Source of the DNA: Acholeplasmataceae bacterium UBA6150 | GTDB taxonomy: Bacteria > Bacillota_I > Bacilli_A > Acholeplasmatales > UBA5453 | DNA length: 64,000 nucleotides | Assembly (NCBI GenBank): GCA_002423145.1 | Contig: DIUU01000003.1 | Coordinates: 136,671 to 200,670, forward strand | Reading direction: 5' to 3' | In this document: positions 35,637-45,494 of the stretch, one piece after another | Layout: every line of letters begins with the position of its first letter | Numbering within the stretch: the stretch's first letter is position 1 | Program-made: the position numbers and the translations under genes | The notes under the pieces: model-generated | The model's database searches: none | The model's input: the letters and a program-made list of their open reading frames with translations, nothing else | Told to the model about the DNA's origin: nothing

Positions 35637-36806
35637 ATGAAAAGTAACGTAAGAATCATTTTTCACATCGATTTAAATGCGTTTTTCGCATCGGTCGAAA
35701 TGATTGAAAATCCCAGTTTGAAAAATAAAGTATTCGCGGTAGGGGGCGGCCTAGGGTTTAACCGAGGTGGTGTTTTAACCACGGCATCGTATAAAGCGCG
35801 CAAATATGGCATCCGTAGTGGGATGACCATATCAAACGCGCTTCATTTATACCCTAAGCTAATCGTGGTACCCAATCGTCATGGTCTATACCATCAATAC
35901 TCAATCAAATTTATTCACTATTTGAAAACATACACCCCACTGGTGTGGCAAGTATCGGTGGATGAAGCCTATATGGATGTTACCGATATTGAAGGTATCC
36001 ATCCTTTGACTCTGGCCAAGAAAATTCAAACAGAACTGGTTGAACGGTTTCAATTGCCATCATCGATTGGTATCGCACCTACCTTATTTCTCGCAAAAAT
36101 GGGGTCAGATATGAAAAAACCCATGGGAATAACCATCATCCGTAAACGTGACGTGAAACAAAAAATATACCCACTGCCCATTAAAGACCTCTATGGACTG
36201 GGTAAAAAGACTTATCCAAAACTAGAAAAAATGGGGATTCTCACCATTGGTGATTTTTCTAATCCAGAACAGGTTCCTAAAATTTTAGAAGTCATCAGTC
36301 AAAAGAGTTACGATGCTTATATATTAGATATCCATGGGTTATCCTCAAACAAAGTCGATCCGTATAAATATGCACTGCCCAAAAGTATATCCAATGAAAC
36401 CACGCTTTCCTTTGATACCGATATGGAATCGGTTATCAAGGAAACACTCATCAGTCAATTAAAAGAAGCGCACCCGCGCATGAGACAGGATCGACTTCAA
36501 ACCAAGACTGTTGGTATTCGTTTGAGATATCATAACTTTGAAACCATCCAAAAAGTAGTGAGCTTTTCAGAATATACCGACGATTATCAAAAAATCGAAG
36601 ACGTCATTTTGGAGATATTTGAAAATGTATATACGGGAAAACCCGTCAGATTGATTGGGGTATCTTTGAATAATTTGAAACCCAAAGATCAGATAGAAAA
36701 GCCTTTTGATCTCTTTGAATATCAGGCATTGGAAGATAAAAAAAGTCTTATCGAGGGTGCTTTAAAAGATTTAAAGGAAAAGAAATTGAAAGAACCAAAG
36801 ATTTGA
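35637..36806 (+). CDS. dinB: DNA polymerase IV (Y-family)
   Basis: A 389-residue translesion polymerase. Catalytic residues are in 'IIFHIDLNAFFASVE' and 'VSVDEAYMDVT'. 'LTTASYKARKYGIRSGM' and 'SIGIAPTLFLAKMGSDMKKP' belong to the palm and fingers; 'LYGLGKKTYPKLEKMGI' is the thumb HhH, followed by the little-finger domain. The C-terminus is basic but shows no clear QLxLF clamp motif; 'KPFDLFEY' near the end may take that role. Confidence 0.94.
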   Translation: MKSNVRIIFHIDLNAFFASVEMIENPSLKNKVFAVGGGLGFNRGGVLTTASYKARKYGIRSGMTISNALHLYPKLIVVPNRHGLYHQYSIKFIHYLKTYTPLVWQVSVDEAYMDVTDIEGIHPLTLAKKIQTELVERFQLPSSIGIAPTLFLAKMGSDMKKPMGITIIRKRDVKQKIYPLPIKDLYGLGKKTYPKLEKMGILTIGDFSNPEQVPKILEVISQKSYDAYILDIHGLSSNKVDPYKYALPKSISNETTLSFDTDMESVIKETLISQLKEAHPRMRQDRLQTKTVGIRLRYHNFETIQKVVSFSEYTDDYQKIEDVILEIFENVYTGKPVRLIGVSLNNLKPKDQIEKPFDLFEYQALEDKKSLIEGALKDLKEKKLKEPKI

Positions 36807-36858
36807 ATCGCTTGAAAATATAAAAAAAGTATATAATAGAACTAAAAGAGGTGAATCT

Positions 36859-39060
36859 ATGATTCGATTAGAAGGCGTATCGAAATACTATAATACCGAT
36901 AATAATGTCGTCTTAGGTTTAAGACGGGTCAATTTAGATTTTAATTTAGGTGAGTTTGTTGCGATAACAGGGGAATCTGGTTCTGGTAAATCAACACTAC
37001 TCAACGTCATATCTGGTTTAGACAAATACGATGAGGGTGAACTCTACGTCAATGGTGAAGAAACCAGTTACTATACCGTTGAAGAGTTTGAACAGTACCG
37101 TAAACAATACATCGGATTCGTTTTTCAAAACTACAACATCATTGATTCCTATACGGTTTATCAAAATGTCATGGCAGCGTTAATGATTCAAGGCTATGAC
37201 CCTGAAAAACGGAAAGCACGGGCATTAGAACTGATTGATCGTGTCGGTTTAACCTCACATAAAAATCACCGTGCGAGTAAGCTATCTGGGGGTCAAAAAC
37301 AAAGAGCTGTCATCGCTAGAGCTCTGGCTAAAGACTGCCCGGTTATCGTGGCAGACGAACCCACAGGGAATCTCGACAGTGAGACTGGTAAAAAAATCCT
37401 TGAACTATTAAGAGAAGTTTCGAAAGATAAACTGGTATTAATCGTCACCCACAACTACGAACAAGTAGAAGCTTTCGCTACCCGCAAAATTCGTATGTTT
37501 GATGGTGAAGTTGTCGAAGATAAGACCATTCGACCAGTGGAAGTCAACACTCAAAAACCAGTGATTGTATCCAAAAATTTAAGTCCAAAAGATGTTCTTA
37601 AGTTGGCTTTTGTTTCGTTATTTAGTGTCCCTAAAAAAACATTTTTAGTATTCATCACATTGATGTTTGCTTTTACAGCCATCGCTTCAATCTATAGTTT
37701 AAATGGATGGTTTAGTGATATGGGTGGTGGGAATAATTATAACCCAGTATTCCGAAATAATTTTGAAGGGCGGATTGTGGTGACGAAATCCGATTTATCG
37801 GTATTTACACAAATAGAACTCAATGATTTACTTAACAAGAGTAAGGTATTGAGTGTCATTCATCATGATGTACTACTAGACTCCTATTTTCAGTTTAAAA
37901 GTGGTTCCGTAATTATGGAGGGCACTTTATTACCCTATACAGGTCAAACTTTTCCGATTATGGAAGGTCGAATGCCGGAAAATATGAACGAAATTGTGGT
38001 TTATCCTTATTATTGGGGTGAACCGTATACGCTCGGAAATACAGTTGATATTGGTTTTTCAAATAATCGAGATGGGGAACCAAACACCAATCCAAATACG
38101 ATTTTTACGATGACCATTGTTGGCATTTTAGAAGAAGGTTATTATGGTTTTACTGGCGTCGTACACCCGTCATTTTTTAATAGAACTATTACGAATGTCT
38201 ATAATACAACCAACATTATGGCGGCATATAATATAAATCGCAATATGGAAATTACACTTAACCGCTCCTCGGATTTAGAAGTAATTTTACCACTGCTTAA
38301 ATCAAGTATTAACATTAATGATGCATTACCAAATGGTCAAATGCTATTATCTACTAACCTCTATGATGTTTTATTAGATAGATATACGACGAATGGCAAT
38401 TTGCAGGCGCAAGTATTCAAACTGACGAAACCTGCCATCAAGTTTACACCACTTAAATCTATCGATATACAAGTCGCTGATAAGCTTGCCCGAGATCCGT
38501 GGATTACTGAGGTTCAAATCAATAGCCAAACGTATTTAGATTTGTTCGCAGAGGGACCATATCAGATTTCTATCTTAGTCAGAGATACTTTTGATGCTAA
38601 ACAAGTCATGGCTTCGTTAGGATCAAACTATCAAGTAGTCCATCCATTTGAATATGTAGGAGATACTTATGATATTGGTTTAGGTGGATTGATTGGATTT
38701 ATGTATTTTCTAGTCGGTGGTTTTATCTACATCATCTTGAATCTAGTTATTAAATCGATTATCCAATCTAGACGTAAAGATTTCATCATATTTAGATCGA
38801 TTGGGGCATCTAAAAATGATTTGAGAAAGTTATTATCAATAGAGCAGGTTTTATATAATTCATTTGGATTTGTTTTATCCTTTATCCCACTGATTGTTAT
38901 GAATACATATATTCCTTTGTTCAAGGTGATGAGATATATTACTGTTCCGATCTATATGGTATTCTTTACCATTTTCCTCTTGGTATTGTTGAGCATTAAT
39001 AATAAATTCGCCAATAAATTATTTGGTAAGAGTGTCATTACGACATTAAAGAGCGAGTAG
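36859..39060 (+). CDS. MacB-like ABC exporter, ATPase fused to FtsX-type permease (1)
   Basis: A 733-residue fusion. The first 230 residues are an ATPase (Walker A 'GESGSGKST', Q-loop 'FQNYNII', signature 'LSGGQKQR', Walker B 'VIVADEPTGNLDS'). A membrane helix near 260-280 leads into an external domain of about 320 residues, then three C-terminal helices with the FtsX pattern ('RKDFIIFRSIGAS'). Such pumps are mechanotransmission exporters for peptides, lipoproteins or antibiotics. AAAGAGGTGA precedes the ATG. The next gene is the same kind of fusion, 8 bp downstream, so the two may form a heterodimer. Confidence 0.9.
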   Translation: MIRLEGVSKYYNTDNNVVLGLRRVNLDFNLGEFVAITGESGSGKSTLLNVISGLDKYDEGELYVNGEETSYYTVEEFEQYRKQYIGFVFQNYNIIDSYTVYQNVMAALMIQGYDPEKRKARALELIDRVGLTSHKNHRASKLSGGQKQRAVIARALAKDCPVIVADEPTGNLDSETGKKILELLREVSKDKLVLIVTHNYEQVEAFATRKIRMFDGEVVEDKTIRPVEVNTQKPVIVSKNLSPKDVLKLAFVSLFSVPKKTFLVFITLMFAFTAIASIYSLNGWFSDMGGGNNYNPVFRNNFEGRIVVTKSDLSVFTQIELNDLLNKSKVLSVIHHDVLLDSYFQFKSGSVIMEGTLLPYTGQTFPIMEGRMPENMNEIVVYPYYWGEPYTLGNTVDIGFSNNRDGEPNTNPNTIFTMTIVGILEEGYYGFTGVVHPSFFNRTITNVYNTTNIMAAYNINRNMEITLNRSSDLEVILPLLKSSININDALPNGQMLLSTNLYDVLLDRYTTNGNLQAQVFKLTKPAIKFTPLKSIDIQVADKLARDPWITEVQINSQTYLDLFAEGPYQISILVRDTFDAKQVMASLGSNYQVVHPFEYVGDTYDIGLGGLIGFMYFLVGGFIYIILNLVIKSIIQSRRKDFIIFRSIGASKNDLRKLLSIEQVLYNSFGFVLSFIPLIVMNTYIPLFKVMRYITVPIYMVFFTIFLLVLLSINNKFANKLFGKSVITTLKSE

Positions 39061-39068
39061 GTGAAATC

Positions 39069-41279
39069 ATGATAACAGCAATCAAACTGGATAAACACTT
39101 TAATCGCGGTAAGAAAAATGATATTCATGTCATCAACCAGATTTCATTGGATTTACCTGACCATGGGTTGGTCGTATTGTTTGGACCTTCAGGGTCTGGT
39201 AAAACGACATTATTAAACGTACTAGGTGGATTAGACCGTGCCAATGGCGAAATTCAATTTAACGATGTTTCAATCAAAGGCTATTCCATGTCTAAGTGGG
39301 ATCAAATCAGAAATCGACACATCGGATACATCTTCCAAAACTACATGTTATTAGAAAACTTATCGATTTATGAAAATATCAAGTTGACTTTGAACATGGT
39401 TGGCATAACTGATAAGGATGAGATCAATAAACGTGTTGAATATTTACTCGATAAAGTCGGTTTAAAAAATTATAAAAAACGTAAAGCTGGGTTATTATCG
39501 GGTGGACAACAACAAAGGGTTGCGATTGCAAGAGCTTTAGCAAAAAATCCGGATGTTATTATTGCGGATGAACCTACCGGTAATCTAGACTCAAAGAATA
39601 CCGTTGAAATCATGAATATCATCAAAACCATTTCAAAAGAAAAGTTGGTCTTGTTGGTTACACACGAACGTGAATTGGCGACTTTTTACGCAGACCGTAT
39701 CATTGAACTTAAAGATGGTATCATTGAATCGGATACACAAAACACAACGGTAGGTGGTAGTCTCGATCTAAAGCATGAAACAGACATCTATTTAAAAGAC
39801 CTTGAGACCACTGAACTATCCAATGATCAGATCGATGTGTCACTATTTTCAGATAAACCAGTGAATCAAATTAAAGTGAGATTGGTCTTGAAAAATGGCA
39901 CGTTGTATTTGGATGTCAATCAAGACATCGCACAAAAAGTGAATCTATTGAATGAAAAGAGTGAAGTAAAACTCATCAATGACCACTATAAAGACTTTGA
40001 CAAAACAGACATAGGAACATTGGATTCCTTCCAATTCGCATCGATCATCGATGAATCCAAGGTACATAAATCACAACCAGTCATTACATGGAAACACGCA
40101 TTTAGGCTAGCGTTTGACAAAATTATCAATTCTACAACCAAACGCAAATTTCTATTCTTCGGATTCATTCTTGCGGGATTTTTATTACTCATCGCATTTG
40201 GGTTTGTTTCGCGTATGCTGATCTTAGATGAAAAGCTATTCATGCCATATGACCGTGATTATGTCATTGTTCAAAACGTTCAATCCAAGGCGCAATTAGA
40301 ATCGATATTGAATCATGAAAATACCGTTTTTATTACAACAAGGGCGGGTTTTCAATTGGATTTTGACACACCAATATATTATCAAGAAACCTATCTATCA
40401 TCATCGTATCTACCATTAGATTTCGCAGAAATGGTGGATGATCAAGATATTTTCTATGGTCGAAACATTCAAAATGATGGAGAAGTCCTATTAGATTATA
40501 AATTATTTAAAGGTGACTTTAATAGTTTAGCAGCCACGCTTAGAGCGTATGGGATTGAATCACCAATGGCACTCATCAATACCACAGTATATTTGAATCA
40601 GAAACCGTATACCTTGGTGGGCTTTACAGACCGTGGGTATGACGCCGTTGTGATGCGAGAAATCGATTACTACCGTGCCGTTTTAACGAATACTGGGACA
40701 AAAACAGTTGAAGTATTACGAACTGAACTCATCAATATGATGACATTCCCGGGGGTAGAAGTATTTGTCTATTCTAGTAATCCAGCCGAAAGTGTTCGTT
40801 TTGTTAAAGGATTGAATACGAACGCAACAGCCACCCACCCATTTCTAGAATATCGTGACAGTTATTTAAGTATGATGGCCCTAATTTATAGTTTCTTATG
40901 GGTATTCTCTTTGATCATCGTCACCATTACACTGATTGCATTATTCTTTGTCTTGAAAGCTTCACTCACAGAACGCATTTCAGAGATTGCAGTATTCCGT
41001 GCTTTGGGTGTAAGAAGAATTGATATTATAAAAACATTTATGGTTGAAATATTCGTTATAACCACCACCTCATTCATTGTAGGTTATCTGTTTGGGTTAT
41101 ATTACTTCACCAATATGAACACGACGTTGTACGAGAATAATTTTATTATTTTCCCAGCGTCACTGATGATTCTTGGGGGTGTATTCATTTATGGCATCAG
41201 TCAACTGATTGGTTTAATACCAGTGTGGGGATTATTGTCTAAAACACCAGCCCAAATCATGAGTTCTTATGATGCATAA
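39069..41279 (+). CDS. MacB-like ABC exporter, ATPase fused to FtsX-type permease (2)
   Basis: A 736-residue fusion with Walker A 'GPSGSGKTT', Q-loop 'FQNYMLL', signature 'LSGGQQQR' and Walker B 'VIIADEPTGNLDS'. A charged linker of about 110 residues separates the ATPase from the first helix near residue 360, followed by an external domain and three helices with 'RISEIAVFRALGVRR'. Its periplasmic-type domain is smaller than that of its neighbour. Ribosome site AGGTGA lies in the 8-bp gap. Substrate unknown. Confidence 0.9.
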   Translation: MITAIKLDKHFNRGKKNDIHVINQISLDLPDHGLVVLFGPSGSGKTTLLNVLGGLDRANGEIQFNDVSIKGYSMSKWDQIRNRHIGYIFQNYMLLENLSIYENIKLTLNMVGITDKDEINKRVEYLLDKVGLKNYKKRKAGLLSGGQQQRVAIARALAKNPDVIIADEPTGNLDSKNTVEIMNIIKTISKEKLVLLVTHERELATFYADRIIELKDGIIESDTQNTTVGGSLDLKHETDIYLKDLETTELSNDQIDVSLFSDKPVNQIKVRLVLKNGTLYLDVNQDIAQKVNLLNEKSEVKLINDHYKDFDKTDIGTLDSFQFASIIDESKVHKSQPVITWKHAFRLAFDKIINSTTKRKFLFFGFILAGFLLLIAFGFVSRMLILDEKLFMPYDRDYVIVQNVQSKAQLESILNHENTVFITTRAGFQLDFDTPIYYQETYLSSSYLPLDFAEMVDDQDIFYGRNIQNDGEVLLDYKLFKGDFNSLAATLRAYGIESPMALINTTVYLNQKPYTLVGFTDRGYDAVVMREIDYYRAVLTNTGTKTVEVLRTELINMMTFPGVEVFVYSSNPAESVRFVKGLNTNATATHPFLEYRDSYLSMMALIYSFLWVFSLIIVTITLIALFFVLKASLTERISEIAVFRALGVRRIDIIKTFMVEIFVITTTSFIVGYLFGLYYFTNMNTTLYENNFIIFPASLMILGGVFIYGISQLIGLIPVWGLLSKTPAQIMSSYDA

Positions 41280-41303
41280 AAAAAACCAAGGGTCACTTGG
41301 TTT
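41273..41303 (-). terminator. Terminator shared by ABC and ispH gene ends
   Basis: AAACCAAG at 41283-41290 pairs with CTTGGTTT at 41296-41303; on the minus strand a run of T residues follows, so it ends ispH transcription. Confidence 0.75.
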
Positions 41304-42234
41304 AAGATAAAATATCTAAATAAGTTAAAGAAGAGACGTGTTCCCACGTTTCTTTTTTGTTGTAGTCAAACTGCTTTAAATATTCAATCACTTCATTGGT
41401 GACTTTGGTTGGGGTTGATGCTCCAGAAGTGATAGACACGGATTCAACCGATTTAAACCATTCTGGGTTAATATCAGATACCCCTTCAACACGATAGCTT
41501 AAGATATTTCTTTCTTGAACAGAAACGAAAGCGAGTTTATTTGAGTTACTCGACAACTGATCACCAACCACGATACATAAATCGACAGGTTCTTGTTCAA
41601 TGACGGCTTTTTGACGGGTTGTGGTAGCGTCACAAATATCGTCATCAAATAAAAGATCCGGACACTTCATTTTTAACACATTTAAGACCACATCGATATC
41701 ATATCTAGATAGTGTTGTCTGGTTAGTCACGAATAAAGTTTTGTTTGGGTACTTTTGGATAAAGTTCATCGCGTCCAAAGCACTTTCTAAGAATGTAATA
41801 TCACTGGATATGCCTAAAATACCTTCAGGTTCAGGATGATTTTTATGACCGATATAAACAATTTCATAACCTAAATTTAAATGGATTTTAACGGCGTCAT
41901 GGACCTTTGTGACATCTCGACACGTCGCGTTAACCACAGTTAAACCTTTGGTGATTGCTTTTTGTACTACTTGATCCGATACCCCGTGTGCTGTCATGAT
42001 GACAGTACCTTGTGTGATTTGATCGAGTAACTCTAACCTGGTTTTTGAAGCGTCATCTAAGGATATGACACCGAAATGGGTAAAGGCTTCGGTTATTTTT
42101 TTATTGTGGACAATTAAACCCAATATATGAATGGGTCTTGGATAAGATTCGTCTTGGATTACTTTTTTGACCATTTGTAAAGCTCTGACAACACCGTGAC
42201 AGTAGCCCCTTGGTCGTAGATCAATGATTTTCAT
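41302..42234 (-). CDS. ispH: 4-hydroxy-3-methylbut-2-enyl diphosphate reductase
   Basis: A 310-residue FeS enzyme, last step of the MEP pathway (HMBPP to IPP and DMAPP). The three cluster cysteines are visible: C12 in 'RGYCHGV', C105 in 'VNATCRDV' and C201 in 'ICDATTTRQ'. 'HKNHPEPEGI', 'TNQTTLSRYD', 'SSNSNKLA' and 'TSGASTP' complete the family pattern. ATG 42234 is chosen because AGGTGAT precedes it; the frame to 42267 has no site. Divergent from the DEAD-box gene. dxs is at 31.2 kb. Confidence 0.95.
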   Translation of the reverse strand: MKIIDLRPRGYCHGVVRALQMVKKVIQDESYPRPIHILGLIVHNKKITEAFTHFGVISLDDASKTRLELLDQITQGTVIMTAHGVSDQVVQKAITKGLTVVNATCRDVTKVHDAVKIHLNLGYEIVYIGHKNHPEPEGILGISSDITFLESALDAMNFIQKYPNKTLFVTNQTTLSRYDIDVVLNVLKMKCPDLLFDDDICDATTTRQKAVIEQEPVDLCIVVGDQLSSNSNKLAFVSVQERNILSYRVEGVSDINPEWFKSVESVSITSGASTPTKVTNEVIEYLKQFDYNKKETWEHVSSLTYLDILS

Positions 42235-42327
42235 GATATCACCTGTGTTAATTATAACAAACAACACCCGATTATTCTAATGTTAGGTTTAAAGGACAAA
42301 ATAGAGTATAATATAAACGGTGATTTT

Positions 42328-43572
42328 ATGTTCAAATTAAGTATACAAGAAAAAATAGATGCATTGGGATTTAAGACGTTTACACCGATTCAAGAAGCGG
42401 TTTTTAAAGCGTACCCAAAAGAGTTACATATCATTGGATTGGCACCTACAGGTACGGGAAAAACCCATGCCTATTTATTGCCGATTTTAAATGACATGGA
42501 TATGAAGTATGAAGCCGTACAAGCCGTTATTTGTGTGCCTACCAATGAGTTAGTCATGCAAGTCGAGACGATGTTAAAAGGCATCAATCCAGGGTTTTCA
42601 GTTAAAGCATATACCTCTTCTAAAGACCGTTCAAGAGAATTGGAAGCTTTAACCAAAAAACAACCACAAATTGTCATTTCGACCCCGGGCCGTTTAGAAG
42701 ATTACGCCATTCAAGAAGGCAAACTCAAAATCCATACCACGAAAGTATTCGTATTAGATGAAGCTGACATGATGTTAGACATGGATTTCATGACTACACT
42801 AGACCGCGTATTTTACGCCGTTAGGGACGCGAAAATGTTGATGTTTTCAGCGACGCTACCCGATGGTTTAACCAAATTCTTAGATAAATATTTCGGTAAA
42901 GCGTATATGATTGATTTAAAAGACCCCTCGGTCCTTAAAATCACGCATGGCTTAGTGTATACCCGTTTTGATACGAGAGATCAAGACTTGAAACGATTGG
43001 TAAAAACCATTAACCCTTATTTGTGTATGGTATTCGTTTCTAAAAAAGAACAAGTAGACCACGTATACCAACAACTCCAAGATGTCGGGATCAAAGCCAT
43101 TCGAATTTCGGGTGATACCCCTTCTCGTGAAAGAAAAACCATTTTAGATGACATTAAACAATTAAAATACACTTATATTGTATCGTCAGATTTGGGTAGT
43201 CGTGGGCTGGATATCATCGGTGTATCTCACGTCATCCACTATGAACTACCTTACCACTTAGAGTATTACATTCACCGTTCAGGAAGAACCGGCAGAGCCA
43301 ATCAAACCGGCATGTCGATTGCTTTAGTCACGACAGAAAATTCTCGAAAAATCGAAAATTTAGTCAAAAAAGGCATTCATTTTCAACGTTTCCAATTGGA
43401 TGGTAACTCATTGGTGCCAGTCATTAAGAAATCTAAAGGCAGTCTTTCAGAAGATGAAATGGCCGCGATTAGAAAAGTGAAGAAACCAACCAAAGTATCC
43501 CCAAACTATAAAAAGAAGAATAAAAAACTCGTTAAAAAAGCACGAAATACGGTGCGATTTGGAGGTAAATAA
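42328..43572 (+). CDS. DEAD-box RNA helicase
   Basis: A 414-residue helicase. Q motif 'FKTFTPIQEAVF', Walker A 'APTGTGKTHA', 'PTNELVMQ', 'STPGRLEDY', 'VLDEADMMLD', 'FSATLP', 'SSDLGSRGLDI' and 'IHRSGRTGRA' are all intact. A lysine-rich tail probably aids RNA binding, as in CshB-type helicases of Firmicutes. ATG 42328 is used: GGTGA lies upstream and TATAAT sits at about 42308, which excludes the ATG at 42280. The stop overlaps nfo by one base (TAATG). Confidence 0.92.
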   Translation: MFKLSIQEKIDALGFKTFTPIQEAVFKAYPKELHIIGLAPTGTGKTHAYLLPILNDMDMKYEAVQAVICVPTNELVMQVETMLKGINPGFSVKAYTSSKDRSRELEALTKKQPQIVISTPGRLEDYAIQEGKLKIHTTKVFVLDEADMMLDMDFMTTLDRVFYAVRDAKMLMFSATLPDGLTKFLDKYFGKAYMIDLKDPSVLKITHGLVYTRFDTRDQDLKRLVKTINPYLCMVFVSKKEQVDHVYQQLQDVGIKAIRISGDTPSRERKTILDDIKQLKYTYIVSSDLGSRGLDIIGVSHVIHYELPYHLEYYIHRSGRTGRANQTGMSIALVTTENSRKIENLVKKGIHFQRFQLDGNSLVPVIKKSKGSLSEDEMAAIRKVKKPTKVSPNYKKKNKKLVKKARNTVRFGGK

Positions 43573-44459
43573 TGCTTAAAATAGGTTCTCATGTCGGATT
43601 ATCTGGCAATGATATGTACGAAGGTTCAGTGCTAGAAGCGATTTCTTATGGTGCGAATGCATTCATGGTTTATACGGGTGCACCTCAAAATACCATCCGA
43701 AAATCCATTAAAGACTTAAACATTTCAGGGGCAGAAAAACAAATGCAAGCGCATGGGTTATCCTTTGAAAATGTGGTTGTTCACGCACCCTATATCATCA
43801 ATTTAGCCAATCCGGATCCTGAAAAACGCACGTTCGCTATCGAGTTTCTTACCAAAGAAGTCGAAAGAACATTCGCTATGCATGTGAGACAAATTGTCTT
43901 ACACCCAGGTTCAGCGGTTGGTAAAGATAGAGAAGAAGCCCTAAAATGGATTGCTGAAGGCGTCAATAAAGTCATTTTAAACACCAAGGCATTGCCAGTG
44001 AAAATCGCTTTAGAAACGATGGCAGGTAAAGGCAATGAAATGGGAAAAACGTTTGAAGAACTCAGGGATATCATCGGATTAATCGAAGATAAATCGAGAG
44101 TATCGGTTTGTTTCGATACATGTCATACTTCCGATGCTGGATATGATATACAAAATGATTTCGAAGGCGTTATCCAACGGTTTGATCAAATTGTTGGTAA
44201 ATCATATATATCGGTATTTCACGTGAATGATTCTAAAAATCCAAGAGGCGCAGCGAAAGATCGACATGCCAACCTGGGTTTTGGTGAAATTGGGTTTGAA
44301 GCTTTATTAAAAGTGATTTATCACCCTGATTTTACAAATGTACCTAAGATTCTAGAAACCCCATATATTGATGAGAAAGCCCCGTACAAATATGAGATTC
44401 AGATGGTTAAAAATCGCATTTATAATCCCAATTTAGAGTCAGATGTGAAAAATAGTTGA
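43572..44459 (+). CDS. nfo: Endonuclease IV (AP endonuclease)
   Basis: A 295-residue TIM-barrel nuclease with zinc ligands in the usual motifs: 'VVHAPYIINLA', 'IVLHPGSAVG', 'ALETMAGKGNEMG', 'VCFDTCHTSDAGYD', 'FHVNDSK' and 'DRHANLGFGEIGF'. It cleaves DNA at abasic sites in base excision repair. TAATG overlap with the helicase gene means coupled translation; the ribosome site GGAGG lies in the end of that gene. Confidence 0.95.
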   Translation: MLKIGSHVGLSGNDMYEGSVLEAISYGANAFMVYTGAPQNTIRKSIKDLNISGAEKQMQAHGLSFENVVVHAPYIINLANPDPEKRTFAIEFLTKEVERTFAMHVRQIVLHPGSAVGKDREEALKWIAEGVNKVILNTKALPVKIALETMAGKGNEMGKTFEELRDIIGLIEDKSRVSVCFDTCHTSDAGYDIQNDFEGVIQRFDQIVGKSYISVFHVNDSKNPRGAAKDRHANLGFGEIGFEALLKVIYHPDFTNVPKILETPYIDEKAPYKYEIQMVKNRIYNPNLESDVKNS

Positions 44460-44485
44460 AAGATTTTTAAAATTTTAGTTATAAT
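44456..44485 (+). promoter_or_regulatory. Promoter of the DegV gene
   Basis: TTGAAA at 44456-44461, an 18-bp AT-rich spacer and TATAAT at 44480-44485, overlapping the nfo stop codon. Confidence 0.7.
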
Positions 44486-44514
44486 ATTTATAGAAAACAA
44501 AGGAGAATTCATTT

Positions 44515-45387
44515 ATGAGAGATTTCATCATTGTTACCGATTCAGCCAGTGATTTATCGGATGATTTAGCAAAATCATTAGACCTCGTTGTATTACCACT
44601 AAAGTTCATTGTGGATGGGGTTGAATACCCAGATTATCTAGACCACCGTTCGATGGATCCAAAAGACTTTTATGCCCGTGTTAGAAAAGGCATGATGCCT
44701 TCGACTGCACAAGTCAATGTCCAAGAATATGTGGATGCGTGTGAAAAACTGATCAAGACACAAAAAGACATTTTGATTATGACATTTTCCAGTGCACTGT
44801 CGGGTACTTATAATAGTGCAAGACTTGCTGTTGAACAATTGAGTGAAACCTATCCGACATTTAAAATTCTACTGGTTGATACTTTGGCAGCTTCATTGGG
44901 TGAAGGGCTACTCGTTTCAATCGCTGGGAAAATGCGTAAGTTAGGGTATAGTATTGAACAAGTTAGGGATGAAATGGAAAAAACCAAATTAAACCTTGCC
45001 CATTGGTTTACCGTATCCGACATCAACCACTTAAAACGCGGGGGAAGAATCAGTTCAACTGCCGCTGTTGTCGCGAATTTACTCAATATTAATCCGATTC
45101 TTCATGTATCCGATGAAGGTAAATTAGTTGCTAGAACCAAAGTCATAGGTCGAAAAAAAGCATTGCTTACATTGTTCAATAAAATGAAAGAAACCTATAA
45201 CCCAACCCTCTCTAAAACGGTATTTATCAGCCACGGAGACGACATCGAAGCCGCAACCTTACTAAAGAACATGATTTTAAATGAACTGGATTGTAATGTT
45301 GAACTCATCAATTACGTCGGACCAGTCATTGGTGCGCATTCTGGACCAGATACGATTGCATTATTCTTTTTCGCCACTTCAAGATAA
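44515..45387 (+). CDS. DegV-family fatty-acid-binding protein
   Basis: A 290-residue protein. 'FIIVTDSASDLSDDL' at the start, 'KFIVDGVEY', 'PSTAQVNVQEY', 'MTFSSALSGTYNSARLA', 'VDTLAASLGEGLLV', 'HLKRGGRISS' and 'VIGAHSGPDTIALFF' are the DegV pattern. Family members bind a fatty acid; FakB proteins of this family present it to the kinase FakA for phospholipid synthesis. No fakA neighbour is in view. AAAGGAGA is the ribosome site. Confidence 0.93.
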   Translation: MRDFIIVTDSASDLSDDLAKSLDLVVLPLKFIVDGVEYPDYLDHRSMDPKDFYARVRKGMMPSTAQVNVQEYVDACEKLIKTQKDILIMTFSSALSGTYNSARLAVEQLSETYPTFKILLVDTLAASLGEGLLVSIAGKMRKLGYSIEQVRDEMEKTKLNLAHWFTVSDINHLKRGGRISSTAAVVANLLNINPILHVSDEGKLVARTKVIGRKKALLTLFNKMKETYNPTLSKTVFISHGDDIEAATLLKNMILNELDCNVELINYVGPVIGAHSGPDTIALFFFATSR

Positions 45388-45410
45388 AACACCTTCGGGT
45401 GTTTTTTATT
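45386..45410 (+). terminator. Terminator after the DegV gene
   Basis: AAAACACC-TTCG-GGTGTTTT with a UUCG-type loop and trailing T residues. Confidence 0.9.
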
Positions 45411-45423
45411 TCACCCATAATAT

Positions 45424-45435
45424 TTCGAATTCGAA
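45424..45435. promoter_or_regulatory. Palindrome resembling an MhqR-type operator
   Basis: TTCGAATTCGAA is a perfect 12-bp palindrome, preceded by TAT and followed by GCATTATA, 9 bases upstream of the -35. From memory the Bacillus MhqR operator has a TCGAATTCGA core, and MhqR controls mhqNOP and mhqED, homologous to the two genes here. No regulator gene is in the window. Confidence 0.5.
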
Positions 45436-45444
45436 GCATTATAG

Positions 45445-45473
45445 TTGAGTATCGATACATTACCCCCTATAAT
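45445..45473 (+). promoter_or_regulatory. Promoter of the mhqED-like operon
   Basis: TTGAGT at 45445-45450, exactly 17 bp, then TATAAT at 45468-45473. It follows the palindrome and precedes ATG 45495, fixing that start. Confidence 0.85.
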
Positions 45474-45494
45474 GGAAGCATGGAGGAATTATCT

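Noticed and set aside
42471..42677. Antisense reading frames over housekeeping genes, for example here and at 51583-52011
   Set aside because: They mirror the codon pattern of the recognised genes and lack start signals.
45399..45494. N-terminal extension of the dioxygenase
   Set aside because: The promoter -10 and the palindrome lie inside it; ATG 45495 has GGAGG and the family start.
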